Shown here: positions 17,681 through 27,746 of the stretch, in pieces
Position numbering within the stretch: the stretch's first letter is position 1
How the letters are laid out: every line of letters begins with the position of its first letter
Assembly: GCA_025450495.1 (NCBI GenBank)
Contig: JANWHI010000066.1
Span: forward strand, 1-37,816
Source of the DNA: Candidatus Dormiibacter sp.
GTDB lineage: Bacteria; Chloroflexota; Dormibacteria; UBA8260
Reading direction: 5' to 3'
DNA: 37,816 bases
Notes under the pieces: model-generated
What the model was told of the DNA's origin: nothing
Seen by the model: only the letters and a program-made list of their open reading frames with translations
Databases searched by the model: none
Program-made: the position numbers and the translations under genes

Positions 17681-19864
17681 GTGACCGACACCGCCGCAGG
17701 CACCCTGCAGCTGCTCGACGGCAGCGCCGACGTTGCCAGCGCCGCCGATGATCTCGCCATCCGGCTGCCGGCCGCGATGTCCGTCTTCGCGCGCCTGGCC
17801 TACAACTACCGCTGGTCGTGGACACCGGGCGGCGAGGACCTCTTTGCCGCCATCGACGCCGTGCGCTGGGAACAGTGCGGCCGCAACCCGATCCGGCTGC
17901 TGCTCGAGGCGTCGACCTCCTCGCTGGAGCGCGTCGCAGCGGACGGCGAGTTGCTCGAGAGAGCGCACGCGGTGCTGCGCGCGCTAGAAGCGGACATCGC
18001 ACGCCCGCAGCTTGCCTGCCGGGCATCCCCGCACCGTCCGGTCGCCTTCCTCTGCGCGGAGTTCGCCGTCCACCAGTCCCTGCCGATCTACGCCGGCGGG
18101 CTCGGGGTGCTCGCCGGCGACATCGTCAAGGAGGCCAGCGATCTGGCTCTGCCGATGGTGGCTGTCGGCCTGCTCTACCGCCAGGGTTACTTCCTCCAAA
18201 GGATGGACCGCAGCGGCTACCAGCACGAGTACTGGATCCCGCTCGACCCCGAGCGCGTTCCTGCTGTTCTTGTCCGCAACGAGGAGGGCCGGCCACTGAC
18301 GGTGACGGTGCCGCTACGCGGGCGTCAGCTGACCGTGCAGGTGTGGCGCGTGCAGGTGGGCCGGGTACCACTGCTGTTGCTCGACGCCGACCGCCCGGAG
18401 AACTCGCGCACCGACCGCTGGATCACGGCACGGCTGTACGAGAGCGATCGTGGCATCAGGCTGGCTCAGTACGCGTTGCTCGGCATCGGGTCGATGCGCG
18501 CGCTCGCCGCCATGGGGATGGACCCATCGGTGGTGCATCTGAATGAGGGGCATGCTGCGCTGGCCCCGCTCGAGCTGGCGCGATGCGAGATCGCGGCGGG
18601 CGTCGACCGGCACATCGCGTTCGCCAATGCCCGGGCGCGCACCGTCTTCACCACCCACACCCCGGTCGGCGCCGGCAACGAGGGCTATGACATCGCCGAG
18701 ATCGCCGAGGTGCTCGGGGACTACCCGTCCGAGCTCGGCATGGACGTGGAGAGCTTCCTGCAGCTCGGCCGGACCCGCGCTGACAACCCCGCCGAGGCTT
18801 TCGTGATGACTCCGCTCGGGATCAAGATGAGCCGGGCCGCCAACGGCGTCAGCCGGCGCCACGGCGAGGTTGCCAGGCGGATGTGGCAGCCGCTTTTCCC
18901 GGAGCGGCCGGTGGACACTGTGCCGATCGGCCACGTCACCAATGGGGTGCATGTTCCCACCTGGATGGCCACGTCGATGCGCGAGCTGCTCGACCGGCAC
19001 CTCGCGCCCGGCTGGATGGCGCAGCAGGCGGACCCGGCGACGTGGGCGCCGGTCGACGACATTCCTGACGCGGAGATGTGGCAGCTGCGCTCGCTGCTCC
19101 GCGCTGAGTTCGTCGAGTACGTCCGCGATCAAACCGTGGCCACGCGACTGGCGCGCAGCGACAGCCGCGACCTCGTCGCCGCCGCGGAACGGGGGTTCAG
19201 CGCCGACACGCTCACCATCGGCTTCGCCCGGCGGCTGGCAACCTACAAGCGCCTGTACCTGCTCACCATGGAGCCCCAGCGCGTCTCCGACCTCGTCGCC
19301 AACCAGGATCACCCCCTGCAGCTCATCCTCGCGGGCAAGGCGCACCCCGATGACGAGGAGGGCAAGCGTTCGGCCCAGGGACTGTTCAGCTTCAAGCTCC
19401 TGCCCCACGCGGGCGAGCGGGTGGCGTTCCTCGACAACTACGACCTCGGCATCGCCGCCCGCCTGGTCGCCGGCTGCGACCTGTGGGTCAACCTGCCCCG
19501 TCCACCGCTGGAGGCCAGCGGCACCAGCGGGATGAAGGTGGTCCTCAACGGGGGCCTCAATCTTTCCGTCCTCGACGGATGGTGGGCAGAGGCGTTCGAC
19601 GGCGAGAACGGCTGGGCCATCCCTGGCGACCGCGTCTACGATCCCGGCATCCAGGACACCCGCGACGCCGCCTCCTTCTACGACCTGCTCGAGCACGACG
19701 TGGCCCCGCTTTTCTACGACCGCGACGCGGACGGCATCCCACGCGGCTGGGTGCGCCGCATGAAGCGCTCTCTGCGCACCAGCGGGCCGCTCTTCTCAGC
19801 GACCCGTATGGTGCGTGACTACGTCGACAGTGTCTATGCCCTGCGCGCCACCGCGGACGAGTAG
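17681..19864 (+). CDS. glgP: Alpha-glucan (glycogen/maltodextrin) phosphorylase
   Basis: GT35 enzyme that releases glucose-1-phosphate from alpha-1,4-glucans with inorganic phosphate, using PLP. From GTG 17681 it has 727 aa. The N-terminal part carries the DUF3417-type stretch LAYNYRWSW, followed by AFLCAEFAVHQSLPIYAGGLGVLAGD. The later blocks are HLNEGHAAL, TTHTPVGAGNEGYD, HVTNGVHVPTWM, and IGFARRLATYKRLYL. The PLP lysine is K619 in EASGTSGMKVVLNGG. This is the 'alpha-glucan family phosphorylase' branch found in actinobacteria and thermophiles rather than the muscle-like branch. It supplies hexose phosphate that the PPP enzymes could use. The stop TAG is 29 nt before cbs. Confidence 0.93.
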   Translation: MTDTAAGTLQLLDGSADVASAADDLAIRLPAAMSVFARLAYNYRWSWTPGGEDLFAAIDAVRWEQCGRNPIRLLLEASTSSLERVAADGELLERAHAVLRALEADIARPQLACRASPHRPVAFLCAEFAVHQSLPIYAGGLGVLAGDIVKEASDLALPMVAVGLLYRQGYFLQRMDRSGYQHEYWIPLDPERVPAVLVRNEEGRPLTVTVPLRGRQLTVQVWRVQVGRVPLLLLDADRPENSRTDRWITARLYESDRGIRLAQYALLGIGSMRALAAMGMDPSVVHLNEGHAALAPLELARCEIAAGVDRHIAFANARARTVFTTHTPVGAGNEGYDIAEIAEVLGDYPSELGMDVESFLQLGRTRADNPAEAFVMTPLGIKMSRAANGVSRRHGEVARRMWQPLFPERPVDTVPIGHVTNGVHVPTWMATSMRELLDRHLAPGWMAQQADPATWAPVDDIPDAEMWQLRSLLRAEFVEYVRDQTVATRLARSDSRDLVAAAERGFSADTLTIGFARRLATYKRLYLLTMEPQRVSDLVANQDHPLQLILAGKAHPDDEEGKRSAQGLFSFKLLPHAGERVAFLDNYDLGIAARLVAGCDLWVNLPRPPLEASGTSGMKVVLNGGLNLSVLDGWWAEAFDGENGWAIPGDRVYDPGIQDTRDAASFYDLLEHDVAPLFYDRDADGIPRGWVRRMKRSLRTSGPLFSATRMVRDYVDSVYALRATADE

Positions 19865-19880
19865 AGCACCGAGCGCAGCC

Positions 19881-19886
19881 TAGAAT
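19881..19886 (+). promoter_or_regulatory. -10 box for cbs (leaderless)
   Basis: TAGAAT followed by 7 nt and GTG 19894. It is a near-consensus -10 with no ribosome-binding site between it and the start. Confidence 0.55.
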
Positions 19887-19893
19887 CGCGCTG

Positions 19894-21264
19894 GTGGAGT
19901 ATTCCGAGAGCATCCTCGATCTGGTCGGCAACACGCCGCTGGTGCGGCTGCACGCCATGACCAGGGGGATCGGCGCCACGGTCCTCGCCAAGCTCGAGCA
20001 GCTCAACCCCGGCGGCAGCGTCAAGGACCGGATCGCGCTGGGCATGGTCGAGGAGGCCGAGCACAGCGGGCAGCTGCGCCGCGGCGGCACCATCGTCGAC
20101 CCCACCTCGGGCAACACCGGCCACGGCCTGGCAATGGTCGCCGCGATCAAGGGCTACAAGATGATCTTCGTCATGCCCGACAAGATGTCGGCCGAGAAGA
20201 TCAGCCTGCTCAAGGCCTACGGAGCCGATGTCGTGGTCTGTCCAACCAACGTCGACCGGGAGTCGCCGCAGTCGTACTACTCGGTGGCCGACCGGCTTGC
20301 GCGTGAGATCCCCGGCGCCTTTCAGCCCAACCAGTACTTCAACGTCAAGAACCCGCAGGCTCATTACCAGACCACCGGTCCGGAGCTGTGGCGGCAGACC
20401 GACGGACGCATCGGCGTCTTCGTTGCCGGGGTTGGCACCGGCGGGACGATCAGCGGCGCCGGCCGCTACCTCAAAGAGCAGAACCCGGCGATCAAAGTGG
20501 TCGGTGCCGACCCCGAGGGATCGATCTTCTCGGGTCCGATCGCGCCGTACAAGATCGAGGGGGTCGGTGAGGATTTCTGGCCGGGTACCTTCGACCCTGC
20601 GGTGGTCGACCGCATCGTCCAGGTCACCGACCGCGAGGCCTTCGTCGCCGCCCGCCGACTTGCCCGCGAGGAGGGGATCCTGGTCGGCGGCTCGGCGGGC
20701 ATGGCCCTGCACGCCTCGCTGGTGGTGGCCGCTGAAACGGACCCGGACTCAGTGATCGTCGTCCTGCTCCCCGACACCGGACGCAACTACCTGACCAAGT
20801 TCTTCTCCGACGAATGGATGCGGCAGAACGGCTTCCTGGACAGGCTCGGTCCGGCCCGTGTGCGCGAGGTGCTCGCCGCCCACGGTGCCGACGACGCGGC
20901 GGTGCCATCTCTGGTCGCAGTCGAGGTGGGGCGGACCGTCGGCGAGGCGATCGACCTCATGCAGCGTTACAACATCTCCCAGCTGCCGGTTGTCGACGGC
21001 AACAACGGCGATCGCGAGGTGGTGGGCAGCATCGCCGAACGCACCCTGTTGGACCGCGTCTACCGCGACCCCGCCGTCGTCACCGCGTCCGTATCGGCGG
21101 CGATGGACCCGCCCTTCACCGTGGTGTCCGCTGACGCGCCGCTGGATGAGGCGTTCACGCCCCTGCTCAACGGTGAGGCGGCGGTCACCATCATCGATGG
21201 GGACCGGCCCGTCGGCGTGATCACCCGCGCCGACCTTCTCGAGTACGTCGCCCACCATCGCTGA
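19894..21264 (+). CDS. cbs: Cystathionine beta-synthase with C-terminal CBS pair
   Basis: PLP enzyme (fold type II) that condenses homocysteine and serine to cystathionine. At 456 aa it has a catalytic domain (about 1-320) and a Bateman module of two CBS repeats (about 335-455). Motifs are LVGNTPLVRL, the PLP lysine K44 in GGSVKDRI, the TSGNTG loop (71-76), VGTGGTISG phosphate-binding loop, GEDFWP, and LLPDTGRNYLTKF. The tail carries MQRYNISQLPVVDG and ends with PVGVITRADLLEYV, expected to bind an adenosyl ligand such as SAM or AMP. No heme-binding N-terminal extension is present. The start is GTG 19894. The gamma-family enzyme follows after 12 nt, so the transsulfuration pair is cotranscribed. 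Confidence 0.93.
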   Translation: MEYSESILDLVGNTPLVRLHAMTRGIGATVLAKLEQLNPGGSVKDRIALGMVEEAEHSGQLRRGGTIVDPTSGNTGHGLAMVAAIKGYKMIFVMPDKMSAEKISLLKAYGADVVVCPTNVDRESPQSYYSVADRLAREIPGAFQPNQYFNVKNPQAHYQTTGPELWRQTDGRIGVFVAGVGTGGTISGAGRYLKEQNPAIKVVGADPEGSIFSGPIAPYKIEGVGEDFWPGTFDPAVVDRIVQVTDREAFVAARRLAREEGILVGGSAGMALHASLVVAAETDPDSVIVVLLPDTGRNYLTKFFSDEWMRQNGFLDRLGPARVREVLAAHGADDAAVPSLVAVEVGRTVGEAIDLMQRYNISQLPVVDGNNGDREVVGSIAERTLLDRVYRDPAVVTASVSAAMDPPFTVVSADAPLDEAFTPLLNGEAAVTIIDGDRPVGVITRADLLEYVAHHR

Positions 21265-21276
21265 GCAGGACACCTC

Positions 21277-22437
21277 ATGAGCAGGGACGAGCCCGGATTC
21301 GCCACCCGCGCGGTCCACGTCGGCCAGGGCCCGGACCGCACCACCGGCGCGGTCGTCCAGCCCATCCACCTGGCCACGACCTTCGCGCAGGAGGGCATCG
21401 GCAGGCACGGCGGCTTCGAGTACTCGCGCAGCAACAACCCAACGCGTGAACAGCTGGAGACGTGCCTGGCCTCGCTTGAGGGGGGCCGCCATGGCCTCGC
21501 CTTCGCGTCAGGCCTGGCCGCGACGACCACGACGATGCTGCTCCTCGATCCCGGCGACCACGTGGTGTACATGGAGGACGCATACGGGGGCACCTTCCGC
21601 CTCTTCAACCGGGTGATGCGGCGGTACGGGCTCACATTCACCGCCGTCGACGCGACCCGGCGGGGCGCGATCGATGAGGCTCTCACCGACAGGACGCGGC
21701 TGGTGTGGATCGAGAGCCCGACCAACCCGCTGCTGCGCGTCGTCGACATCACCGCCGCGGCGCACGCAGCGCACCGGCGAGGCGCATGGCTGGCCGTCGA
21801 CAGCACCTTCGCCTCGCCGTACATTCAACGACCACTCGAGCTCGGCGCTGATGTCGTGATGCACAGCTCCACCAAGTACCTCGGTGGCCACAGCGATGTG
21901 CTCGGTGGCTGCCTGGTGACCTCGGACGACGGTCTCGCCGAGCAGCTGCGCTTCCACCAGAACGCCGCCGGTGCCGTCCCCTCGCCCTTCGACTGCTGGC
22001 TGTTGCTGCGCGGGCTCAAGACACTGGCCCTGCGCGTCCAGCGGCAGAGCGACAACGCCCGGGCCATCGCTGAGCACCTGGCCGCCCAGCCGTCGGTGCG
22101 GGCTGTGCACTACCCCGGCCTCGAGTCGCATCCGCAGCACGAGCTGGCGGCGCGACAGATGGGCGGGGTGTACGGCGGGGTGGTGTCCTTTGAGCTCGGC
22201 GATGAGGCCGCCGCGGTGCGCGTGCTCGAGGCGCTGCGCCTCTTCACCCTCGCCGAGTCGCTTGGCGCGGTCGAGTCGCTTGCCGAGCATCCCGGCCTGA
22301 TGACCCACGCGTCGGTGCCGATCGAGGAGAGGCGTCGCATCGGCCTGGGCGACGGGCTGCTCCGTCTCTCGGTTGGCATCGAGGACCTCGAGGACCTCAT
22401 CGCCGACCTCGATGATGCCCTGCAACGTGCCGGTTGA
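21277..22437 (+). CDS. Cystathionine gamma-lyase / gamma-synthase family enzyme
   Basis: 386-aa Cys/Met-metabolism PLP enzyme. It shows the family marks FATRAVHVGQ, QPIHLATTF, EYSRSNNPTR, the Tyr-containing DAYGGTFRLF, ESPTNPLLRVVDI, and the Schiff-base lysine K200 in HSSTKYLGGHSD. It ends with SLGAVESLAEHPGLMTHAS. Adjacency to cbs argues for cystathionine gamma-lyase (cystathionine to cysteine, 2-oxobutyrate and ammonia). The gamma-synthase (MetB) reaction cannot be excluded by motif alone, and in mycobacteria the neighbouring gene is named metB. The ATG at 21277 has AGGA 7 nt upstream. The pepN gene that follows has its own -10 box. Confidence 0.9.
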   Translation: MSRDEPGFATRAVHVGQGPDRTTGAVVQPIHLATTFAQEGIGRHGGFEYSRSNNPTREQLETCLASLEGGRHGLAFASGLAATTTTMLLLDPGDHVVYMEDAYGGTFRLFNRVMRRYGLTFTAVDATRRGAIDEALTDRTRLVWIESPTNPLLRVVDITAAAHAAHRRGAWLAVDSTFASPYIQRPLELGADVVMHSSTKYLGGHSDVLGGCLVTSDDGLAEQLRFHQNAAGAVPSPFDCWLLLRGLKTLALRVQRQSDNARAIAEHLAAQPSVRAVHYPGLESHPQHELAARQMGGVYGGVVSFELGDEAAAVRVLEALRLFTLAESLGAVESLAEHPGLMTHASVPIEERRRIGLGDGLLRLSVGIEDLEDLIADLDDALQRAG

Positions 22438-22466
22438 GCGCAAGGCATAAGCAGCCGCAGGGGCGA

Positions 22467-22472
22467 TAGGCT
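22467..22472 (+). promoter_or_regulatory. -10 box for pepN (leaderless)
   Basis: TAGGCT followed by 6 nt and GTG 22479, the same arrangement as rpe. Confidence 0.55.
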
Positions 22473-22478
22473 AGTCCG

Positions 22479-25046
22479 GTGATACCCGACGACCTGCTGC
22501 GCACCGAGGCGGAGGAGCGGCACCGGCTGCTCTCCGACCTCCGCTACGACATCACCATCGACCTGACTGGCCGCCCCGACGCCTCCGCGTTCCGGAGCGT
22601 GACCGAGATCGACTTCTCCGCCATGGAGGGCGGGTCGACGTTCATCGACCTCGAGGCCGAAAGCATCGCGGAGATCGTGCTCAATGGCGAGCCGGTCGAC
22701 CCGGCGTCCGCGTTCGCCGACAACCGCGTTGCGCTCGCCGGGCTGCGGGCCACCAACCACCTCCGCGTTGTCGCCGATCAGCCCTATTCGCATACCGGGA
22801 TGGGTCTGCACCGCATCGTCGACCCCGCCGACGGCCACGTGTACATCTACACCCAGTGCGAGCCCTTCGAGGCACACCGGGTGTTCGCCGCGTTCGACCA
22901 GCCCGACCTCAAGGCCCGCTTCACCATGCGGGTGATCGCGCCGACCGCCTGGGTGGTGGTGGGCAACTGTCCTGTCGAGCGCGTCGACACCGACGCGTCC
23001 GACCTGGCGACGTCGACGGTGGTGTTCACCGAGTCACCGCTGATGTCGACCTACCTGGTCGCCATCGTCGCCGGTCCGTACGCGCGCGTCACCGACATGC
23101 ACGACGGCATCGAGCTCAACCTCTACTGCAGGCAGTCACTGCGCCGCTACCTTGACGACGACGAGATCTTCGAGATCACCAAGCAGGGGCTGGACCATTT
23201 TGCCATGCGCTTCGGCATGCGCTACCCGTTCGGGGACAAGTACGACCAGCTGTTCGTCCCCGAGTTCAATGCCGGTGCGATGGAGAACGTCGCCTGCGTC
23301 ACCTTCAACGAGGAGAGCGCGATCTATCGCGGCGCCGTCCCCGCGTCGGTACGGGCCTGGCGGGCTGGGACGATCCTTCACGAGATGGCGCACATGTGGT
23401 TCGGCGACCTCGTGACCATGCGCTGGTGGAATGACCTCTGGCTCAACGAGAGCTTCGCGACCTACATGGGCAATGACGCCCAGGCCACTGCGACCAAGTT
23501 CACCTTCGCCTGGGTCGATTTCGCCAACGGCGACAAGTCCTGGGCAGCCCGCCAGGATCAGCTGCCCACCACCCATCCGATCGCAGCTGAGGTCCCCGAT
23601 GTCAGCACGGGCAGGCTCAACTTCGACGGCATCAGCTATGCCAAGGGCGCCTCGGTGCTGCGCCAGCTGGTGGCCTGGGTCGGCGAGGACGCGTTCTTCG
23701 GGGGCATCCGCGAGTACTTCACCGAGCATCAGTGGGGCAACGCGACGCTGCGCGATTTTCTCGCCCCCCTGGAGCGCCATTCGGGCCGCGACCTTGCCGC
23801 CTGGTCGCGCGAGTGGCTCGAGACGGCTGGGATGAACGTGCTTCGTGCCGAGATCAGCGCCACCGATGGCATCGTCGAGAGCTGCGCGGTGCTGCAGGCA
23901 CCGGCCACGCCGTCTCTGCCCACCCTGCGGTCGCACCGCATCGGTGTCGGCCTCTTCGACCTCGACGACAATGGCCGCCTGGTACGCACCGAGCGCATCG
24001 AGCTCGACATCAGCGGCGCCCGCACTGAGATTACGGAGTTGCGCGGGCGGGCACGACCGGCGCTGGTGTTGCTCAACGACGGCGATCTCACCTTCGCCAA
24101 GATTCGCCTCGACGACGTCTCCACCCAGACGGTCATCGACCACCTCTCCGACCTCGACGACCCGCTCGCCCGATCGCTGCTCTGGGCGTCGATGTGGGAC
24201 ATGGCGCGCGACGCGGACATCCCGGCCGGCCAGTACATCGACTTCGTGCACCGTCACGCCCCAAACGAGACGCTTCCCACCATCGTCGACGACATGCTCG
24301 GCCAGGCGATGGGAGCCGTGGAGAACTTCACCGACCCGGGCAACCGCCGCGCCGCACGGGCACATCTCCACCAGACTGCCGCGACCATCCTGGCGTCGGC
24401 AGCGCCGGGGAGCCCGCTGCAGTTGAGCGCGCTGAGGTGCACGCTGGCCACGTCGGACGCGCCAGAGGACTTCGCGTTCGCCGCCGGGTTGCTCGCGGGA
24501 CGGTTCGTGCCCGAGGGCATCACGGTCGACCAGGATCTGCGCTGGTTGATAATCCGCCGCCTCGCCGCGGCCGGACGCCTCGACAACGCTGCCATCGATG
24601 CCGAGGCCACCCGCGACAGGACTGACCTGGGCGCGCGCAAGGCCGCTGCGGCGCGCGCGTCACGGCCGAACGCCGACGCCAAGTCAGCCGCTTGGGCGCG
24701 GATCATCGACGCAGCAACGCCCCTGGCGATGCAACGCGCGCTCATCGGCGGTCTCCAGGAGCGCGACCAGCAGGAGTTGCTGGCGCCGTACATAGCGAGA
24801 TGGGTGGAGCAGGTGCCCAAGTACTGGCTCCAACGTGCCTCGGAGGAGGCTGAGACCTTCACCCAGGGGATGTTTCCTGCGTATCGAGCCGATGATGCGG
24901 TCATTGCCGCCGCCGATACCCTGCTCGAAGGCGGCGAGTTGACCGAGGCAGCACGGCGGCTGGTTCTCGAGAGCCGCGACAACACATTGCGCCTGCAACG
25001 CGCGCAGGCTGCCGATCGCGCCACCGGTGTGGGCGCGGGAGCGTAA
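22479..25046 (+). CDS. pepN: Aminopeptidase N (M1 zinc metallopeptidase)
   Basis: 855-aa cytosolic aminopeptidase that removes N-terminal residues from peptides. It has the M1 exopeptidase motif AGAMEN at 265-270, the zinc site HEMAH at 301-305 (H301, E302, H305) and the third ligand Glu in LWLNESFATY (about 324). The N-terminal beta domain includes YTQCEPFEAHRVFAAFDQPD. The C-terminal ~400 residues are the helical ERAP1-like region found in actinobacterial PepN. There is no signal peptide. The start is GTG 22479, 6 nt after TAGGCT. The TAA is two bases before the aceE ATG, so aceE is likely cotranscribed. Confidence 0.94.
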   Translation: MIPDDLLRTEAEERHRLLSDLRYDITIDLTGRPDASAFRSVTEIDFSAMEGGSTFIDLEAESIAEIVLNGEPVDPASAFADNRVALAGLRATNHLRVVADQPYSHTGMGLHRIVDPADGHVYIYTQCEPFEAHRVFAAFDQPDLKARFTMRVIAPTAWVVVGNCPVERVDTDASDLATSTVVFTESPLMSTYLVAIVAGPYARVTDMHDGIELNLYCRQSLRRYLDDDEIFEITKQGLDHFAMRFGMRYPFGDKYDQLFVPEFNAGAMENVACVTFNEESAIYRGAVPASVRAWRAGTILHEMAHMWFGDLVTMRWWNDLWLNESFATYMGNDAQATATKFTFAWVDFANGDKSWAARQDQLPTTHPIAAEVPDVSTGRLNFDGISYAKGASVLRQLVAWVGEDAFFGGIREYFTEHQWGNATLRDFLAPLERHSGRDLAAWSREWLETAGMNVLRAEISATDGIVESCAVLQAPATPSLPTLRSHRIGVGLFDLDDNGRLVRTERIELDISGARTEITELRGRARPALVLLNDGDLTFAKIRLDDVSTQTVIDHLSDLDDPLARSLLWASMWDMARDADIPAGQYIDFVHRHAPNETLPTIVDDMLGQAMGAVENFTDPGNRRAARAHLHQTAATILASAAPGSPLQLSALRCTLATSDAPEDFAFAAGLLAGRFVPEGITVDQDLRWLIIRRLAAAGRLDNAAIDAEATRDRTDLGARKAAAARASRPNADAKSAAWARIIDAATPLAMQRALIGGLQERDQQELLAPYIARWVEQVPKYWLQRASEEAETFTQGMFPAYRADDAVIAAADTLLEGGELTEAARRLVLESRDNTLRLQRAQAADRATGVGAGA

Positions 25047-25048
25047 CC

Positions 25049-27730
25049 ATGACCTTCGACGCGTTCCTCCACCAACTGCCCGACAGCGACCCCGACGAGA
25101 CCGACGAGTGGCTCGAGTCGCTGGAGACCCTGGTCGCCACCGAGGGCGTCTCGCGTGCCCGCTTTGTGATCGGCAAGCTCGTCGAGCGAGCTCGCAAGCT
25201 CAACGTCGGTGTCCCACCGCTGGTGTCGACGCCGTACATCAACACCATCCCCCCCGAGGAGGAACCCTGGTTCCCGGGCGATGAGGAGATGGAACGCCGC
25301 ATCCGGCGCATCGTCCGCTGGAACGCCGCGGTCATGGTGACCCGCGCCAACAAGCGCAGTGACGGCATCGGCGGCCATCTCAGCACCTACGCGGCGTCCG
25401 CGTCGCTGTACGAGGTCGGCTTCAATCACTTCTTCCGCGGCAAGGACGACGGCCGGCCCGGCGACCAGATCTACTACCAGGGTCATGCCGCTCCCGGGAT
25501 GTACGCGCGCGCATTCCTCGAGGGCCGGCTCACCGAGGAGCACCTCGACAATTTCCGCCACGAGACCGGCGGCAAGGGGCTGAGCTCGTACCCGCATCCG
25601 CGGCTCATGCCCGACTTCTGGGAATTCCCCACCGTGTCGATGGGGCTCGGTCCGCTCAACGCCATCTACCAGGCTCGATTCAACCGCTATCTCTACGCGC
25701 GGCAGATCGCCGACACCAGCGAGTCCAGGGTGTGGGCGTTCCTCGGTGACGGTGAGATGGACGAGCCCGAGGCCACGGGGGCGATCGCGCTGGCCTCACG
25801 AGAACAGCTCGACAACCTCGTCTTCGTGATCAGCTGCAACCTGCAACGGCTCGATGGCCCGGTCCGCGGCAACGGCAAGATCATCCAGGAGCTGGAGTCG
25901 ATCTTCCGCGGCGCCGGCTGGAATGTGGTCAAGGTGCTCTGGGGGCGGGAGTGGGATCCCCTCCTCGCTCGCGACGTGGACCGGGTTCTCGTCGACAAGA
26001 TGAACACCACCAACGACGGCCAATTTCAGAAGTACTCCACCGACGAGACCGGTGCGTACATTCGCGAGAACTTCTTCGGACCCGACCCGCGGCTGCGCAA
26101 GCTGGTCGAGCACCTCTCCGACAACGACCTCCGCCATCTGCGGCGTGGCGGTCACGACCATCGCAAGCTGTACAGCGCATACCGGCTGGCGCTCCAACAG
26201 AAGGGTGCGCCAACGGTGATCCTCGCCCATACCGTCAAAGGCTGGACCCTCGGCTCGCTGTTTGAAGGCCGCAACGCCACCCACCAGATCAAGAAGATCG
26301 GCGAGGCTGAGCTGAAGGCATTCCGCGACAAGCTGGAGCTCCCCATCAGCGATCAGGAGCTGAGCGAGGGGGTGCCACCCTACTACCATCCCGGCGCGCG
26401 GTCCGACGAGGTCGACTACCTGATGAGCCGGCGTCTTGCGCTGGGTGGCACCCTGCCCAAACGCGTGGTGCGCGAGCGCTCACTGGTGGTACCCGGCGAC
26501 GGTGTGTGGGCCGGGACTCTGGCGGGCAGCGGCGGGCGACCGGCGTCGACCACGTCCGCATTCGGGGCGGTGCTGCGCAACCTGCTCCGTGACCCCGAGG
26601 TCGGCCGTCGCATCGTGCCGATCATTCCCGATGAGGCGCGCACCTTCGGCATGGACGCCCTCTTCCGTGAGGTCAAGATCTACGCGCCGTTTGGTCAGCA
26701 GTACGAACCGGTCGACGCCAACATGTTGCTGAGCTACCAGGAGGCTCGCGACGGCCAGCTGCTCGAGGAGGGCATCACAGAGTCGGGCTCGATGGGTAGC
26801 TTCGCAGCGGCGGGAACGTCGTACGCAACCCACGGCGAGCCGATGATCCCCTTCTACATCTTCTATTCGATGTTCGGCTATCAGCGTGTCGGTGACCTGG
26901 TGTGGGCCTTCGGTGACGCGCGCGGGCGGGGCTTTCTGCTCGGCGCCACCGCCGGTCGGACCACGCTCAACGGCGAGGGCCTGCAGCACCAGGACGGGCA
27001 TTCCCCACTGCTGTTCTCAGCGGTTCCCAACTGTGAGGTGTACGACCCGGCCTACGCATACGAGGTGGCCGTGATCATCCGCGAGGGGATGCGCCGCATG
27101 TACGAGCGCAACGAGGACATCTTCTACTACCTCACCCTCTACAACGAGAACTATCCGCAGCCGCCGATGCCCGATGGCGTGGAGGAGGGCATCCTGCGCG
27201 GGTTGTACCGGTTGCAACCCGCTGCCGAGGAGCGCGCTCAACGGATCCAGCTCTTCGCGAGCGGCACCGCCATGCCCGCCGCGCTCGAGGCACAGCGCAT
27301 GCTGCTCGACCATGATGTCGCCGCCGATATCTGGAACGTCACCAGTTACCTCGCGCTGCGCAATGACGCGCTCACAGCGGAGCGCTGGAACCGCCTCCAC
27401 CCCGATGGCCCCCGGCGGACCTCGTACATCGAGGACCAGCTGCGCGACGTGCAGGGACCGGTGGTCGCAGTCAGCGACTATCAGAAGACGGTTGCCGAAC
27501 AGGTGGCTCGCTTCGTTCCCCAACGCTTCGTGCCGCTTGGAACCGACGGATTCGGCCGCAGCGACACGCGCGCTGCGCTGCGCAACCATTTCGAGGTGGA
27601 TGCGCGGCACATCACGGTGGCGGCCCTCGATGTCCTCGCCGACCTCGAGCGCCTGCCCCGCCACGTGGTCACCGCGGCGCTCGAGCTGTACTCGGTGCGC
27701 ACCGAGGGCGCCGAGCCCCGGTTGTGCTGA
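25049..27730 (+). CDS. aceE: Pyruvate dehydrogenase E1 component, homodimeric type
   Basis: TPP-dependent decarboxylase that hands the acetyl group from pyruvate to the lipoyl domain of E2. At 893 aa it is the single-chain (alpha2) AceE type. Motifs are [23 protein letters not shown]-like sequence near residue 105, the TPP/Mg site [35 protein letters not shown], and [12 protein letters not shown] in the second half. The N-terminal helix [18 protein letters not shown] is typical of the family. It follows pepN by 2 nt. No E2 or E3 gene is in the window, so the rest of the complex is encoded elsewhere. The exonuclease gene follows 16 nt later. Confidence 0.95.
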   Translation: [893 protein letters not shown]

Positions 27731-27746
27731 GGCCGCCTGACGATCG